Origin: Xanthobacteraceae bacterium 501b
GTDB lineage: Bacteria > Pseudomonadota > Alphaproteobacteria > Rhizobiales > Xanthobacteraceae
DNA length: 64,000 nucleotides
Assembly (NCBI GenBank): GCA_000378025.1
Contig: KB899087.1
Location: 1,116,001 to 1,180,000, forward strand
Reading direction: 5' to 3'
A program made the position numbers and the translations under genes. The notes beneath the pieces were generated by a model that saw nothing but the letters and a program-made list of their open reading frames with translations, was not told the origin of the DNA and made no database searches. Below, piece by piece: positions 20,137 to 29,770 of the stretch (positions within the stretch are counted from its first letter, which is position 1; each line of letters begins with the position of its first letter).

Positions 20137-21486
20137 ATGCGCCAGCTTCTCGTCATCGTCCTTGCCGCCGGAGAGGGGACGCGCATGCGCTCCGCCCAGC
20201 CGAAGGTGCTGCACGCGGTGGCCGGCCGGCCGATGGTGTCGCATGTGCTCGACGCGGCGCTCGCCGCCGGCGCGGCGCATGTCGCCGTGGTGATCGGCCC
20301 CGACCATGACAAGGTCGCCGCCGAGGTGCGCCGTGTGGCGCCGCAGGCCGAGGTGTTCGTGCAGGCCGAGCGGCGCGGCACCGCGCACGCCGTGCTTGCC
20401 GCTCGGGCGGCGCTGGAACGCGGCTTCGACGATGTCGTGGTGATGTATGGCGACACGCCGCTGGTGCGGCCGGACACCCTCGCCGCGCTGCGGGCGCCGC
20501 TCACTGATGGCGCGGGCGTCGCAGTGCTCGGCTTCCGCCCGCAGGACCCCACCGGTTATGGCCGCCTCGTGACCGAGGGCGGGCAACTGCTCGCCATTCG
20601 CGAGGAGAAGGAGGCGAACGTGGAGGAGCGCGCGATTCGCCTGTGCAATGCCGGGTTGATGGCGCTTGACGGGCGGGCGGCGCTCGACCTGCTGGACCGT
20701 GTCGACGACGCCAATGCCAAGAAGGAATTCTACCTCACCGACGTGGTGGCGATCGCTCGCGCGCTCGGCCGCACGGCGGGTGTGTGCGAGGTGGCGGCGG
20801 AGGACGTGGCCGGCGTCAACAGCCGCGCCCAGCTCGCGCAGGCTGAGGCGATCCTCCAGCGCCGCCTGCGGGCACAGGCGATGGAGGCCGGGGTAACGCT
20901 GGTGGCGCCGGAGACGGTGTTTCTCTCGGCGGATACAAGCTTCGGCCGCGATGTCGTTGTGGAACCGAATGTGTTCTTCGGCGCCGGGGTGCGGGTCGAG
21001 GACGGTGCCACCATCCGCGCCTTCAGCCATGTCGAGGGCGCCCATGTCGGGCCGGGCGCTATCGTCGGCCCCTTCGCCCGCCTGCGCCCGGGTGCCGAAC
21101 TGGGGCAGGGGGTGCATGTCGGCAATTTCGTGGAGATCAAGGCCTCCACCCTCGCCGCCGGGGCGAAGGTGAACCACCTCTCCTATGTCGGCGATTCCAG
21201 CGTCGGTGCGAACACCAATATCGGCGCCGGCACCATCACCTGCAATTATGACGGCTTCCGCAAGCACCGCACCACCATCGGCGCCAATGCCTTCATCGGC
21301 ACCAACAGCCTGCTGGTGGCCCCTGTCAGTGTCGGCGATGGAGCCTATCTCGCGACCGGCTCGGTCATCACCGACGACGTGCCAGCGGACGCGCTCGCCA
21401 TCGGCCGGGCGCGGCAGGTCAACAAGCCGGGGCTGGCCGCGCGGCTGCGGGCCCGGCTCTCGGCCGGTCTGGCACCCAAGGCGTGA
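20137..21486 (+). CDS. glmU: Bifunctional GlcNAc-1-P uridyltransferase/GlcN-1-P acetyltransferase GlmU
   Basis: Makes UDP-GlcNAc from glucosamine 1-phosphate in two steps. 449 residues. N-terminal pyrophosphorylase: [18 protein letters not shown] and MYGDTPLV. C-terminal left-handed beta-helix acetyltransferase with hexapeptide repeats, including [30 protein letters not shown] and [12 protein letters not shown]. The start at 20137 follows GGAG and gives the canonical [12 protein letters not shown] opening. glmS follows 113 bp later, so both ends of hexosamine activation are encoded together; glmM is elsewhere. Confidence 0.97.
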   Translation: MRQLLVIVLAAGEGTRMRSAQPKVLHAVAGRPMVSHVLDAALAAGAAHVAVVIGPDHDKVAAEVRRVAPQAEVFVQAERRGTAHAVLAARAALERGFDDVVVMYGDTPLVRPDTLAALRAPLTDGAGVAVLGFRPQDPTGYGRLVTEGGQLLAIREEKEANVEERAIRLCNAGLMALDGRAALDLLDRVDDANAKKEFYLTDVVAIARALGRTAGVCEVAAEDVAGVNSRAQLAQAEAILQRRLRAQAMEAGVTLVAPETVFLSADTSFGRDVVVEPNVFFGAGVRVEDGATIRAFSHVEGAHVGPGAIVGPFARLRPGAELGQGVHVGNFVEIKASTLAAGAKVNHLSYVGDSSVGANTNIGAGTITCNYDGFRKHRTTIGANAFIGTNSLLVAPVSVGDGAYLATGSVITDDVPADALAIGRARQVNKPGLAARLRARLSAGLAPKA

Positions 21487-21599
21487 TGCCGCACTGCGAT
21501 ACGAAGCGACACCGGAATTGATTTCGACACTTCGGTGACGCGCGGTTAAACCCGGCGGCATAGCCTTGCAGATCGTCGTTTCTCGAAAGGGCCCGGCTC

Positions 21600-23423
21600 A
21601 TGTGTGGAATTATCGGCATCGTCGGTACGGCGCCTGTGGCCGAGCGACTGGTCGACGCGCTGCGGCGGCTGGAATATCGCGGCTATGATTCCGCTGGCAT
21701 CGCCGCGCTGGACGGAGGCCACATCGCCCGCCGCCGCGCCGAGGGCAAGCTGCGCAATCTGGAAGAGGTGCTGCGCCAAGCGCCGCTGCAGGGCACCATC
21801 GGCATCGGCCATACGCGCTGGGCGACCCATGGCCGGCCAAGCGTCGCCAACGCCCACCCGCATGCGACCACGGAAGTGGCTGTCGTGCATAACGGCATCA
21901 TCGAGAATTTCCGCCAGTTGCGTGACGAACTCCTCGCGACAGGCGCCAATTTCGAGAGCGAGACCGACACCGAGGTCGTCGCCCACCTTGTGACCCGCGA
22001 GCTGCGCGCCGGCCTCAGCCCGGCGGAGGCGGTGGCGGCGGCGCTGCCGCGCCTTGAGGGCGCGTTCGCGCTGGCCTTCCTGTTCGACGGCGACGAGGAC
22101 CTGCTGATCGGCGCCCGCAAGGGCAGCCCGCTCGCCATCGGCTATGGCAAGGGCGAGATGTATCTCGGCTCGGATGCCATCGCGCTGGCGCCGTTCACCG
22201 ACACCATCGCCTATCTCGACGATGGCGACTGGGCGGTGCTGCGCGCCAAGGGCATCGAAATCCGCGATTCGTCCAATCATCGGGTCGAGCGCGCGGTGCA
22301 GAAGACCACCGCCACCGCGTTTCTGGTCGAGAAGGGCAATTTCCGCCACTTCATGGCCAAGGAGATGCACGAGCAGCCGGAAGTGGTGGCGCACACGCTG
22401 GCGCATTATCTCGACATGGCCAATGAGACGGTGCAACTGCCCGAGCTGCCTTTCGATTTCGCCAAGCTGGAGCGTGTCTCCATCGCCGCCTGCGGCACCG
22501 CCTATTATGCCGGGCTGATCGCCAAATACTGGTTCGAGCGCTATGCGCGCCTCTCGGTCGAAATCGACGTGGCGTCGGAGTTTCGCTACCGCGAGGCGCC
22601 GCTGCCGGCCAATGGGCTTGCCATCGTCATCTCGCAATCGGGCGAGACCGCCGACACTCTCGCCTCGCTGCGCTATGCCGGGCAGGAGAAGCAGCATCTG
22701 CTCGCCGTGGTGAACGTGCCGACCTCCACCATCGCCCGCGAGGCGCATGCGGTGCTGCCGACGCTGGCAGGACCCGAGATCGGCGTCGCCTCGACCAAGG
22801 CCTTCACCTGCCAGCTGGCGACGCTGGCCGCGCTGGCCGTGGCGGCGGGGCGCGCGCGCGGCGTGATTTCCGCCGAGGAAGAGCGCAGGCTCGTCCACGC
22901 GCTGGTGGAAGTGCCACGCCTGATGAACCGGGCGCTCGATCTCGGCCCCGACATCGAGCACCTCGCCCGCAGCTTCGCCAAGACCAAGGATGTGCTCTAT
23001 CTCGGCCGTGGCACCTCCTTCCCCCTGGCGATGGAAGGCGCGCTGAAGCTGAAGGAAATCTCCTACATCCACGCCGAGGGCTATGCCGCCGGCGAGCTGA
23101 AGCACGGGCCGATCGCGCTGATCGACGAGAACATGCCTGTTGTGGTGATCGCCCCGCACGACGCCGTGTTCGAGAAGACCATGTCGAACATGCAGGAAGT
23201 GGCGGCGCGCGGCGGGCGCATCATCCTCATCACCGACGAGACCGGCGCCGAGCATGCGGCGCTGGAAACCGAGGCGACGCTGGTGCTGCCGGACATGAAC
23301 CCGTTCGTCACGCCGCTGGTCTATGCCATCCCGATCCAGCTGCTCGCCTACCACACGGCGGTGGTGATGGGCACCGATGTCGACCAGCCGCGCAACCTCG
23401 CGAAGTCCGTGACGGTGGAATAG
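21600..23423 (+). CDS. glmS: Glutamine-fructose-6-phosphate aminotransferase (isomerizing) GlmS
   Basis: First step of hexosamine synthesis: fructose 6-phosphate plus glutamine to glucosamine 6-phosphate. 607 residues. After Met removal the N-terminal Cys (MCGIIGIVG) is the glutaminase nucleophile; HTRWATHG and VVHNGIIENF follow. Two SIS isomerase domains include SQSGETADTLASLR and LGRGTSFPLAMEGALKLKE; the C terminus ends DQPRNLAKSVTVE with the catalytic lysine. No glmS ribozyme is expected in this phylum and none is visible in the 113-bp spacer after glmU. Confidence 0.98.
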   Translation: MCGIIGIVGTAPVAERLVDALRRLEYRGYDSAGIAALDGGHIARRRAEGKLRNLEEVLRQAPLQGTIGIGHTRWATHGRPSVANAHPHATTEVAVVHNGIIENFRQLRDELLATGANFESETDTEVVAHLVTRELRAGLSPAEAVAAALPRLEGAFALAFLFDGDEDLLIGARKGSPLAIGYGKGEMYLGSDAIALAPFTDTIAYLDDGDWAVLRAKGIEIRDSSNHRVERAVQKTTATAFLVEKGNFRHFMAKEMHEQPEVVAHTLAHYLDMANETVQLPELPFDFAKLERVSIAACGTAYYAGLIAKYWFERYARLSVEIDVASEFRYREAPLPANGLAIVISQSGETADTLASLRYAGQEKQHLLAVVNVPTSTIAREAHAVLPTLAGPEIGVASTKAFTCQLATLAALAVAAGRARGVISAEEERRLVHALVEVPRLMNRALDLGPDIEHLARSFAKTKDVLYLGRGTSFPLAMEGALKLKEISYIHAEGYAAGELKHGPIALIDENMPVVVIAPHDAVFEKTMSNMQEVAARGGRIILITDETGAEHAALETEATLVLPDMNPFVTPLVYAIPIQLLAYHTAVVMGTDVDQPRNLAKSVTVE

Positions 23424-23460
23424 TGGTGACGGTGGGGTAGGGGCTGAGATTCCAGGGGGA

Positions 23461-23571
23461 CCGTCATCCTGAGGTGCGAGCGCAGCGAGCCTCGAAGGAT
23501 GGTCGTGCTCGGGGCGCTCAGATCAGCATCCTTCGAGGCCCGGCCGCTGGCCGGGCACCTCAGGATGACGG
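23461..23571. repeat. Nested intergenic palindrome, copy 1 (GTCATCC...GGATGAC)
   Basis: Perfect 17-bp inverted arms at 23461-23477 and 23555-23571 (CCGTCATCCTGAGGTGC and its complement) enclose a second inverted pair, GCCTCGAAGGATG at 23489-23501 and its complement at 23527-23539. The element is 111 bp and has no coding content. Elements of this style are abundant between genes in Hyphomicrobiales and behave like small non-autonomous palindromic repeats. Confidence 0.8.
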
Positions 23572-23611
23572 CCATCGGAAGGATGGTCGAACTCGGTATG
23601 TCCTGATGCCC

Positions 23612-23702
23612 CGTCATCCCCGGGCCTGGCCCGGGGATCCACGACTTCTGTTGCTCGGACGTTGCCAAGCCGTGGATGGCCGGGCCGAGCCCGGCCATGA
23701 CG
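23612..23702. repeat. Intergenic palindrome, copy 2 (CGTCAT...ATGACG)
   Basis: 91-bp element bounded by CGTCAT and ATGACG. It contains a left hairpin (CCCCGGGCCTGGCCCGGGG) and a right hairpin (GGCCGGGCCGAGCCCGGCC); ATCCACG and CGTGGAT pair between them. With copy 1 it fills most of the 314-bp gap between glmS and queF (23424-23737), which otherwise holds nothing I can identify apart from the two gene ends. Confidence 0.75.
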
Positions 23703-23737
23703 GTGATCCGAGCCATCGCCGGTCTTTTCCGTCGACC

Positions 23738-24199
23738 TCACCCCCGGCCGCGATAGGGCGCCACGCCCTGATCCGGCAGCCACACGCCGTCCAGCGGCGC
23801 GCCGCTCTGCCAGAACACGTCGATAGGGATGCCGCCGCGCGGGTACCAGTAGCCGCCGATCCGCAGCCAGCGCGGCACCAGCAATGTGTGCAGCCGCAGG
23901 CCGATGGCGACCGTGCAGTCCTCGTGGAATGCGCCGTGGTTGCGGAAGCTGCCGAGATAGAGCTTCAGCGATTTCGATTCGACCAGCCAGCTGTCCGGCA
24001 CATAGTCGATCACCAGCTGGGCGAAGTCCGGCTGGCCGGTCACCGGGCAGAGCGAGGTGAATTCCGGCGCGGTGAAGCGGGCGACGTAGTTCGTGCCGGG
24101 ATGCGGGTTCGGCACCCGCTCCAGCACCGCTTCCTCGGGGCTGGCGGGCAGGGCGGTGGGGCGGCCGAGCTGGGTCGTGCCGTCGGCGATGTCGTTCAT
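23738..24199 (-). CDS. queF: NADPH-dependent 7-cyano-7-deazaguanine reductase QueF
   Basis: Reduces preQ0 to preQ1 in queuosine tRNA-modification synthesis. 153 residues, the short unimodular (YkvM-type) form. Key parts: [16 protein letters not shown] with the catalytic Cys that forms a thioimide, and the QueF motif region [21 protein letters not shown]. The ATG at 24199 is chosen to match family length; the frame is open to 24307. Divergent from eno; its 3' end faces the glmS-side palindromes. Confidence 0.95.
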   Translation of the reverse strand: MNDIADGTTQLGRPTALPASPEEAVLERVPNPHPGTNYVARFTAPEFTSLCPVTGQPDFAQLVIDYVPDSWLVESKSLKLYLGSFRNHGAFHEDCTVAIGLRLHTLLVPRWLRIGGYWYPRGGIPIDVFWQSGAPLDGVWLPDQGVAPYRGRG

Positions 24200-24303
24200 G
24201 GCGGGGCTCCGGACGGGGAGGGGGCGGGCGATATGTCGCTGGCACCTCTTTCGCATGTCACATGGCCGGAGTAGAAGCGCCTCGACCATCCTGACCGAGT
24301 TGA

Positions 24304-25602
<1,299 letters not shown>

Positions 25603-25631
25603 GCCAGCTGTCTTTTTTCGGCTGAAACAAC

Positions 25632-25666
25632 AAAGCCCCCGTCATCGCGACGGGGGCTTTCTCTTT
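25632..25666 (+). terminator. Rho-independent terminator after eno
   Basis: A 12-bp stem (25632-25643 with 25649-25660, AAAGCCCCCGTC/GACGGGGGCTTT), a 5-nt loop ATCGC and the tail CTCTTT. It begins 30 bp after the eno stop. Confidence 0.85.
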
Positions 25667-25758
25667 GGGACGGGTCGTCGCGGGAGGGGGCGTTCGGCGA
25701 GTGTCGCGACGCGGGGCGGGCGCCCCGATGCGCGGCATGACGGCAGCTACTCGACGCC

Positions 25759-25800
25759 CGTCATCCTGAGGTGGCCGGCACCGCCGGGCCTCGAATGACG
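25759..25800. repeat. Short GTCATCC...ATGACG palindrome remnant
   Basis: 42 bp from CGTCATCCTGAGG to ATGACG. It shares the left end of the copy at 23461 (CGTCATCCTGAGGTG) and the CCTCGAA core, so it looks like an internally deleted member of the same family. It lies between the eno terminator and the 3' end of the small minus-strand gene. Confidence 0.6.
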
Positions 25801-25838
25801 CAGGAGCGGGCGCACCCCGGCGCCCATTGCTGGTCCCG

Positions 25839-26048
25839 TCAGCGCTTCAGGCGCTCATACTCCGCCGCCAGACGCGGAAGGTCGGGCACCTGCGGCACGT
25901 CTGGCTGCATGAGGCCGCCGCTGATCTCCAGCGCGGCCACGGGCCAGAGGCGCTCTACCAGCGCGGGAATCTGCGAATTGGGCACGGCGGCCATGCGCGC
26001 GTCGACGGCGCAGAGGGCGCGGGCGCGCTCCTCGATGTTTCGGTTCAT
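25839..26048 (-). CDS. Small protein of unknown function
   Basis: Not recognised. 69 residues from an ATG at 26048 preceded by a textbook GGAGG with a 7-bp spacer, which is the main reason to believe it. No signal peptide or membrane helix. Sequence features: an N-terminal Arg/Ala-rich helix with CAVDARMAAVPNSQIPALVERLW, then LMQPDVPQVPDLPRLAAEYERLKR at the C terminus. It stands alone between eno and the ftsB-like gene, on the opposite strand to both. Confidence 0.6.
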   Translation of the reverse strand: MNRNIEERARALCAVDARMAAVPNSQIPALVERLWPVAALEISGGLMQPDVPQVPDLPRLAAEYERLKR

Positions 26049-26351
26049 GCGTCGGCCTCCGTGTGTCCAGCTGGGCGCCGGAACCACCGGGGAAGCTGCT
26101 CCGGTTCAGAGCGTGACACCGAGCCACGCCGGCTTCAGGGCAAGACGATAGCACCGGCTGCCGGTGGCGAATGTCCACAACCACACATTGGATGGAACCT
26201 TTGGCCGCTGGCCCGCCTCACATTCGCGACATCGCGCTACCTTTGCCGGCCCGCTGTTCCGGCCGCTCGACTGTGTGTGCGCTGCGGTAGAAAGGAGATG
26301 TTGGCGTTAGCGTTAACCGCGCCTCAACCGGCCCGCTCTAGGCTGCGTGAC
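26049..26351. other. Non-coding spacer upstream of ftsB-like gene
   Basis: 303 bp divergent spacer between the 69-residue ORF (minus) and the ftsB-like gene (plus). No convincing ORF, repeat or RNA gene. TTAACCGCGCCTCAA at 26313-26327 is one base away from the CtrA consensus TTAA-N7-TTAA and lies 25 bp before the ftsB-like start; AAGGAGATG at 26292-26300 resembles a ribosome-binding site, but no ORF follows it. Confidence 0.4.
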
Positions 26352-26684
26352 ATGATCATTCGCACGCGCTGGCGCTCCTTCTTCCAGACGGTCACCCTGC
26401 ATCTCGGGGCGGCGGCCCTCGTCGGCTATTTCGCCTTCCAGGGCTATAACGGCCAATACGGCCTGCTGGCCCGCCGCACCTTCGAGCAGCAGCACGCCGA
26501 GCTGACGCAGGAGCGGGACAAGCTGCAGGCCCAGCGCAAGGCGCTGCAGGCCAAGGTGGCGCTCATGTCGCCCGACCTCGTTGATGCCGACATGCTCGAC
26601 GAGCAGGCGCGCGTGCTGTTGAACCTCGTTCATCCCAAGGATCTGGTGCTGCTGCGGGTCCCGGGCGGCCCGCAGGCCAATTGA
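26352..26684 (+). CDS. FtsB/DivIC-type septum formation initiator
   Basis: Predicted bitopic division protein. 110 residues: cytoplasmic MIIRTRWRSFF, one membrane helix (about 13-29), then a coiled coil (about 38-70, EQQHAELTQERDKLQAQRKALQAKVALM) and a short C-terminal domain ending LVHPKDLVLLRVPGG. FtsB proteins join FtsL and FtsQ in the divisome. A septum-formation-initiator gene between eno and pdhA is the usual arrangement in alphaproteobacteria. The long frame from 25827 is non-coding before 26352. Confidence 0.88.
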   Translation: MIIRTRWRSFFQTVTLHLGAAALVGYFAFQGYNGQYGLLARRTFEQQHAELTQERDKLQAQRKALQAKVALMSPDLVDADMLDEQARVLLNLVHPKDLVLLRVPGGPQAN

Positions 26685-26766
26685 ACGAAAATTCATCGGA
26701 CGAGCGAATCCGTGGCATGCCAGACGGGTTCCGGTGGGAAACCACGTTATTCCAGAAGCTTAACTT

Positions 26767-26805
26767 GATTTGAGCTAAATCGAGATTTGAACTGAAATCC
26801 AGTTC
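26767..26805. promoter_or_regulatory. Paired palindromes upstream of pdhA (candidate operator)
   Basis: In an unusually AT-rich patch 122-160 bp before pdhA, two near-identical palindromes follow each other: GATTTGAGCTAAATC (26767-26781) and GATTTGAACTGAAATC (26784-26799). The second overlaps a further inverted pair, GAACTG-N5-CAGTTC (26789-26805). Tandem dyads at about 17-bp spacing suggest a dimeric repressor or activator site controlling the PDH operon; the factor is unknown. Confidence 0.55.
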
Positions 26806-26927
26806 ATCGCCGGAAACCATTGCGCCGGCAACATGTTGTGCGTCGCAGCATTGCGTCCAGCGCGTAGCGCGGAGGGGAAAGGTGCGTTATTAACGTGCCG
26901 ACTTTGTCCCCGAGCTGAGGATGCGCC

Positions 26928-28001
26928 ATGGTAGTCGCCGCCAATAAATCGGCCGTCGGAAGAGCCCCCACCGCGAAAGCGCCGGCACGGGCTGCGGCCA
27001 AGAGTCCGGCCCGGCGTTCGGACAAGATGGCGGCGGTTCCCGAGTTCACCAAAGCCGAAGAACTCGAGGCCTATCGCCGGATGCTGGAAATCCGCCGCTT
27101 CGAGGAGAAGGCCGGCCAGCTCTACGGCATGGGCCTCATCGGTGGCTTCTGCCATCTCTATATCGGCCAGGAAGCGGTCGTCGTCGGCATGCAGGCCGCC
27201 CTCAAGCAGGGCGACCAGGTCATCACCGGCTATCGCGACCATGGCCACATGCTGGCCTGCGGCATGGACCCCAAGGGCGTGATGGCCGAGCTGACCGGCC
27301 GGCGCGGGGGCTATTCCAAGGGCAAGGGCGGCTCGATGCACATGTTCAGCACCGAGAAGGGCTTTTTCGGTGGCCATGGCATCGTCGGTGCCCAGGTCTC
27401 GCTCGGTACCGGCCTCGCCTTCGCCAACCACTACCGTGACAATGGCAGTGTTACCCTGGCCTATTTCGGCGACGGCGCCGCCAATCAGGGCCAGGTCTAT
27501 GAGAGCTTCAACATGGCGGAGCTCTGGAAGCTGCCGGTCGTCTACATCATCGAGAACAACAAATACGCCATGGGCACCGCGGTGAACCGCGCCTCCGCCC
27601 AGACCGATTTCTCCAAGCGGGGCTCCTCCTTCAACATTCCCGGCGAGCAGGTCGACGGCATGGATGTGCGGGCGGTGAAGGCGGCCGGCGAGCGCGCCGT
27701 CGAGTTCGCCCGCTCCGGCAAGGGCCCCTATATCCTTGAAATGCTCACCTACCGCTATCGCGGCCACTCCATGTCCGATCCGGCCAAGTACCGGTCGAAG
27801 GAGGAGGTGCAGAAGATGCGGACCGAGCATGACCCGATCGAGCAGGTGCGCAATCGCCTGCTGGAAAAGAAGTGGGCCACCGAGGAAGAGCTGAAGGCGA
27901 TCGACGCCGAGCTGCGCGACCAGATGAACGCGGCCGCCGATTTCGCCAGCGCCGACCCGGAGCCGGACCCGTCCGAGCTCTACACCGACATCCTGCGCTG
28001 A
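26928..28001 (+). CDS. pdhA: Pyruvate dehydrogenase E1 component, alpha subunit
   Basis: Thiamine-diphosphate-dependent decarboxylation of pyruvate, heterotetrameric E1 type. 357 residues with a Lys/Ala/Pro-rich N-terminal 33 residues. ThDP-binding motif GDGAANQGQVYESFNMAELW...IIENN; MLTYRYRGHSMSDPAKYRSKEE is the conserved loop around the mitochondrial phosphorylation-site region. First gene of the PDH operon, after a 243-bp spacer with paired palindromes. The ATG follows GAGG with a suitable gap. Confidence 0.97.
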   Translation: MVVAANKSAVGRAPTAKAPARAAAKSPARRSDKMAAVPEFTKAEELEAYRRMLEIRRFEEKAGQLYGMGLIGGFCHLYIGQEAVVVGMQAALKQGDQVITGYRDHGHMLACGMDPKGVMAELTGRRGGYSKGKGGSMHMFSTEKGFFGGHGIVGAQVSLGTGLAFANHYRDNGSVTLAYFGDGAANQGQVYESFNMAELWKLPVVYIIENNKYAMGTAVNRASAQTDFSKRGSSFNIPGEQVDGMDVRAVKAAGERAVEFARSGKGPYILEMLTYRYRGHSMSDPAKYRSKEEVQKMRTEHDPIEQVRNRLLEKKWATEEELKAIDAELRDQMNAAADFASADPEPDPSELYTDILR

Positions 28002-28011
28002 GCGCGGGCTG

Positions 28012-28311
28012 ATGCTGGTCGAATTCTTCTGGGTCGCGGTCGTTGCCGGGGTTTCGGCGGCGGCGGTCATCTGGGTCCTCGCGACCCGGATTGCCCTCGG
28101 TATCGTGCGCGCCACGAATGCGGGCGCGCTGCGCTACTTGCTTGCCCTGCTGTGGCCGTTCGGCACCCGCCTGGTGCCGGGCGCCGCGCCTGCCGAGGCG
28201 ACCCGGCTCAACAAGATGCTGGTCGGCTTCTTCGCCGCCCTCCTCGTCGCCATCGCCTCGATGGCCGTCTACAGCAATCTGACGTTCGTGCTTCCGGCAC
28301 CGACGCCGTGA
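28012..28311 (+). CDS. Small two-helix membrane protein in the PDH operon
   Basis: Not recognised. 99 residues with an N-terminal helix (about 4-28, FFWVAVVAGVSAAAVIWVLA) and a C-terminal helix (about 69-90, MLVGFFAALLVAIASMAVYS); the loop includes NAGALRYLLALLWPFGTRL, possibly amphipathic. It starts 10 bp after the pdhA stop and ends 40 bp before pdhB, so it is co-transcribed with PDH genes. G+C matches the neighbours, unlike the insert after pdhB. No clear ribosome-binding site. Function unknown. Confidence 0.65.
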   Translation: MLVEFFWVAVVAGVSAAAVIWVLATRIALGIVRATNAGALRYLLALLWPFGTRLVPGAAPAEATRLNKMLVGFFAALLVAIASMAVYSNLTFVLPAPTP

Positions 28312-28351
28312 CGCGCGATCTTAGACGCACGTTTCTTTGGGGAACGCCGCC

Positions 28352-29767
28352 ATGCCGACCGAAGTTCTGATGCCGGCCCTGTCTCCCACCATGGAGAAGG
28401 GAAACCTCGCCAAATGGCTCAAGAAAGAGGGTGACCAGGTCCGGTCCGGCGACGTCATCGCCGAGATCGAGACCGATAAGGCCACGATGGAAGTCGAGGC
28501 CATTGACGAGGGCACCCTCGGCAAGATCCTGGTGCCCGAGGGCACGCAGGATGTCGCGGTGAACACCCCGATCGCCGTCATTCTCGCCGAGGGCGAGGAC
28601 GCGAGCGCGGTCAGCGCGCCCAGCCCGCAGGCGGCCGAATCGGCGCCGCCGGTCGCCGCCGCGCCGCTGGAGCCCTCGCCGGTGGCGGCCTCCGCGCCGG
28701 CCACCCCCGCGGTGGTCAATTCCGCCGTCGCTGTTCCGCCCCAGCCCGAAACGGTGCCCGAGCCGGACGTTCCCGAAGGCACGGAATTCGTCAGCCAGAC
28801 CATGCGCGAGGCGCTGCGCGACGCCATGGCCGAGGAGATGCGCCGCGATGGCGACGTCTTCGTCATGGGTGAGGAAGTTGCCGAGTATCAGGGCGCCTAC
28901 AAGATCACCCAGGGCCTTCTGCAGGAATTCGGCGCGCGCCGGGTCATCGACACGCCGATCACCGAGCACGGCTTCGCCGGTGTCGGCGTCGGCGCCGCCA
29001 TGGCCGGGCTGAAGCCCATCGTCGAGTTCATGACCTTCAACTTCGCCATGCAGGCGATCGACCAGATCATCAACTCCGCCGCCAAGACGCTCTATATGTC
29101 CGGCGGGCAGATCACCTGTTCCATCGTGTTCCGGGGACCCAACGGCGCCGCCGCCCGCGTCGCCGCCCAGCACAGCCAGGACTATACCTCCTGGTACAGC
29201 CACATTCCCGGCCTCAAGGTGGTGGCGCCCTACACGGCGGCCGACGCCAAGGGGCTGCTGAAGTCGGCGATCCGCGACCCCAACCCGATCATCTTCCTTG
29301 AGAACGAGATCCTCTACGGCCACTCCTCGCCGGTGCCGAAGCTCGACGATTTCACCGTGCCGATCGGCAAGGCGAAGATCGCCCGCCCGGGTAAGGACGT
29401 GACGCTGGTGGCGTGGTCCATCGGCATGAACTACGCGCTGAAGGCCGCCGAGGAGCTTTCCAAGCTCGACATCGAGGCCGAGGTGATCGACCTGCGCACC
29501 ATCCGCCCGATGGATGTCGAGACCATCGTCGCCTCGGTGAAGAAGACCGGGCGCTGCGTGACGGTCGAAGAGGGCTGGCACCAGTCCGGCGTCGGTTCGG
29601 AGATCGTCGCCCAGCTGATGGAGAAGGCGTTCGACTATCTCGACGCCCCGGTGCTGCGCGTGACCGGCAAGGATGTTCCCATGCCCTACGCCGCCAATCT
29701 CGAAAAGCTAGCCTTGCCGTCGGTGCAGGACGTCATCGACGCTGCCCGCGCCGTCACCTACAGGTGA
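28352..29767 (+). CDS. pdhB: Pyruvate dehydrogenase E1 beta with N-terminal lipoyl domain
   Basis: 471 residues. Residues 1-80 are a biotinyl/lipoyl domain ([17 protein letters not shown], lipoyl-lysine K43 in ETDKATME), then a Pro/Ala-rich hinge (about 85-140), then the E1-beta transketolase-like domain ([42 protein letters not shown], and a C-terminal ThDP-associated segment with [14 protein letters not shown]). An E1-beta that carries its own lipoyl domain is known in rhizobia and relatives. The first codons share 35 identical bases with pdhC. The start at 28352 gives the lipoyl N terminus exactly. Confidence 0.97.
   Translation: MPTEVLMPALSPTMEKGNLAKWLKKEGDQVRSGDVIAEIETDKATMEVEAIDEGTLGKILVPEGTQDVAVNTPIAVILAEGEDASAVSAPSPQAAESAPPVAAAPLEPSPVAASAPATPAVVNSAVAVPPQPETVPEPDVPEGTEFVSQTMREALRDAMAEEMRRDGDVFVMGEEVAEYQGAYKITQGLLQEFGARRVIDTPITEHGFAGVGVGAAMAGLKPIVEFMTFNFAMQAIDQIINSAAKTLYMSGGQITCSIVFRGPNGAAARVAAQHSQDYTSWYSHIPGLKVVAPYTAADAKGLLKSAIRDPNPIIFLENEILYGHSSPVPKLDDFTVPIGKAKIARPGKDVTLVAWSIGMNYALKAAEELSKLDIEAEVIDLRTIRPMDVETIVASVKKTGRCVTVEEGWHQSGVGSEIVAQLMEKAFDYLDAPVLRVTGKDVPMPYAANLEKLALPSVQDVIDAARAVTYR
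28367..28401 (+). repeat. 35-bp exact direct repeat, copy in pdhB
   Basis: From CTGATGCCGG to GAGAAGGG, identical to 30470-30504 in pdhC and in the same codon phase. Both encode [11 protein letters not shown] of a lipoyl domain. A second shared block of 26 bp surrounds the lipoyl-lysine codon. The copies are 2.1 kb apart and flank the pdhB catalytic part and the low-G+C ORF. Confidence 0.9.
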
Positions 29768-29770
29768 GAT

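Noticed and set aside
18979..21561. 860-codon minus-strand frame extending the EamA transporter through glmU
   Set aside because: Only the part up to 19977 resembles a protein family; the rest is antisense of glmU.
21487..21599. glmS ribozyme upstream of glmS
   Set aside because: The spacer is only 113 bp, lacks the ribozyme's conserved elements by eye, and this class is not expected in alphaproteobacteria.
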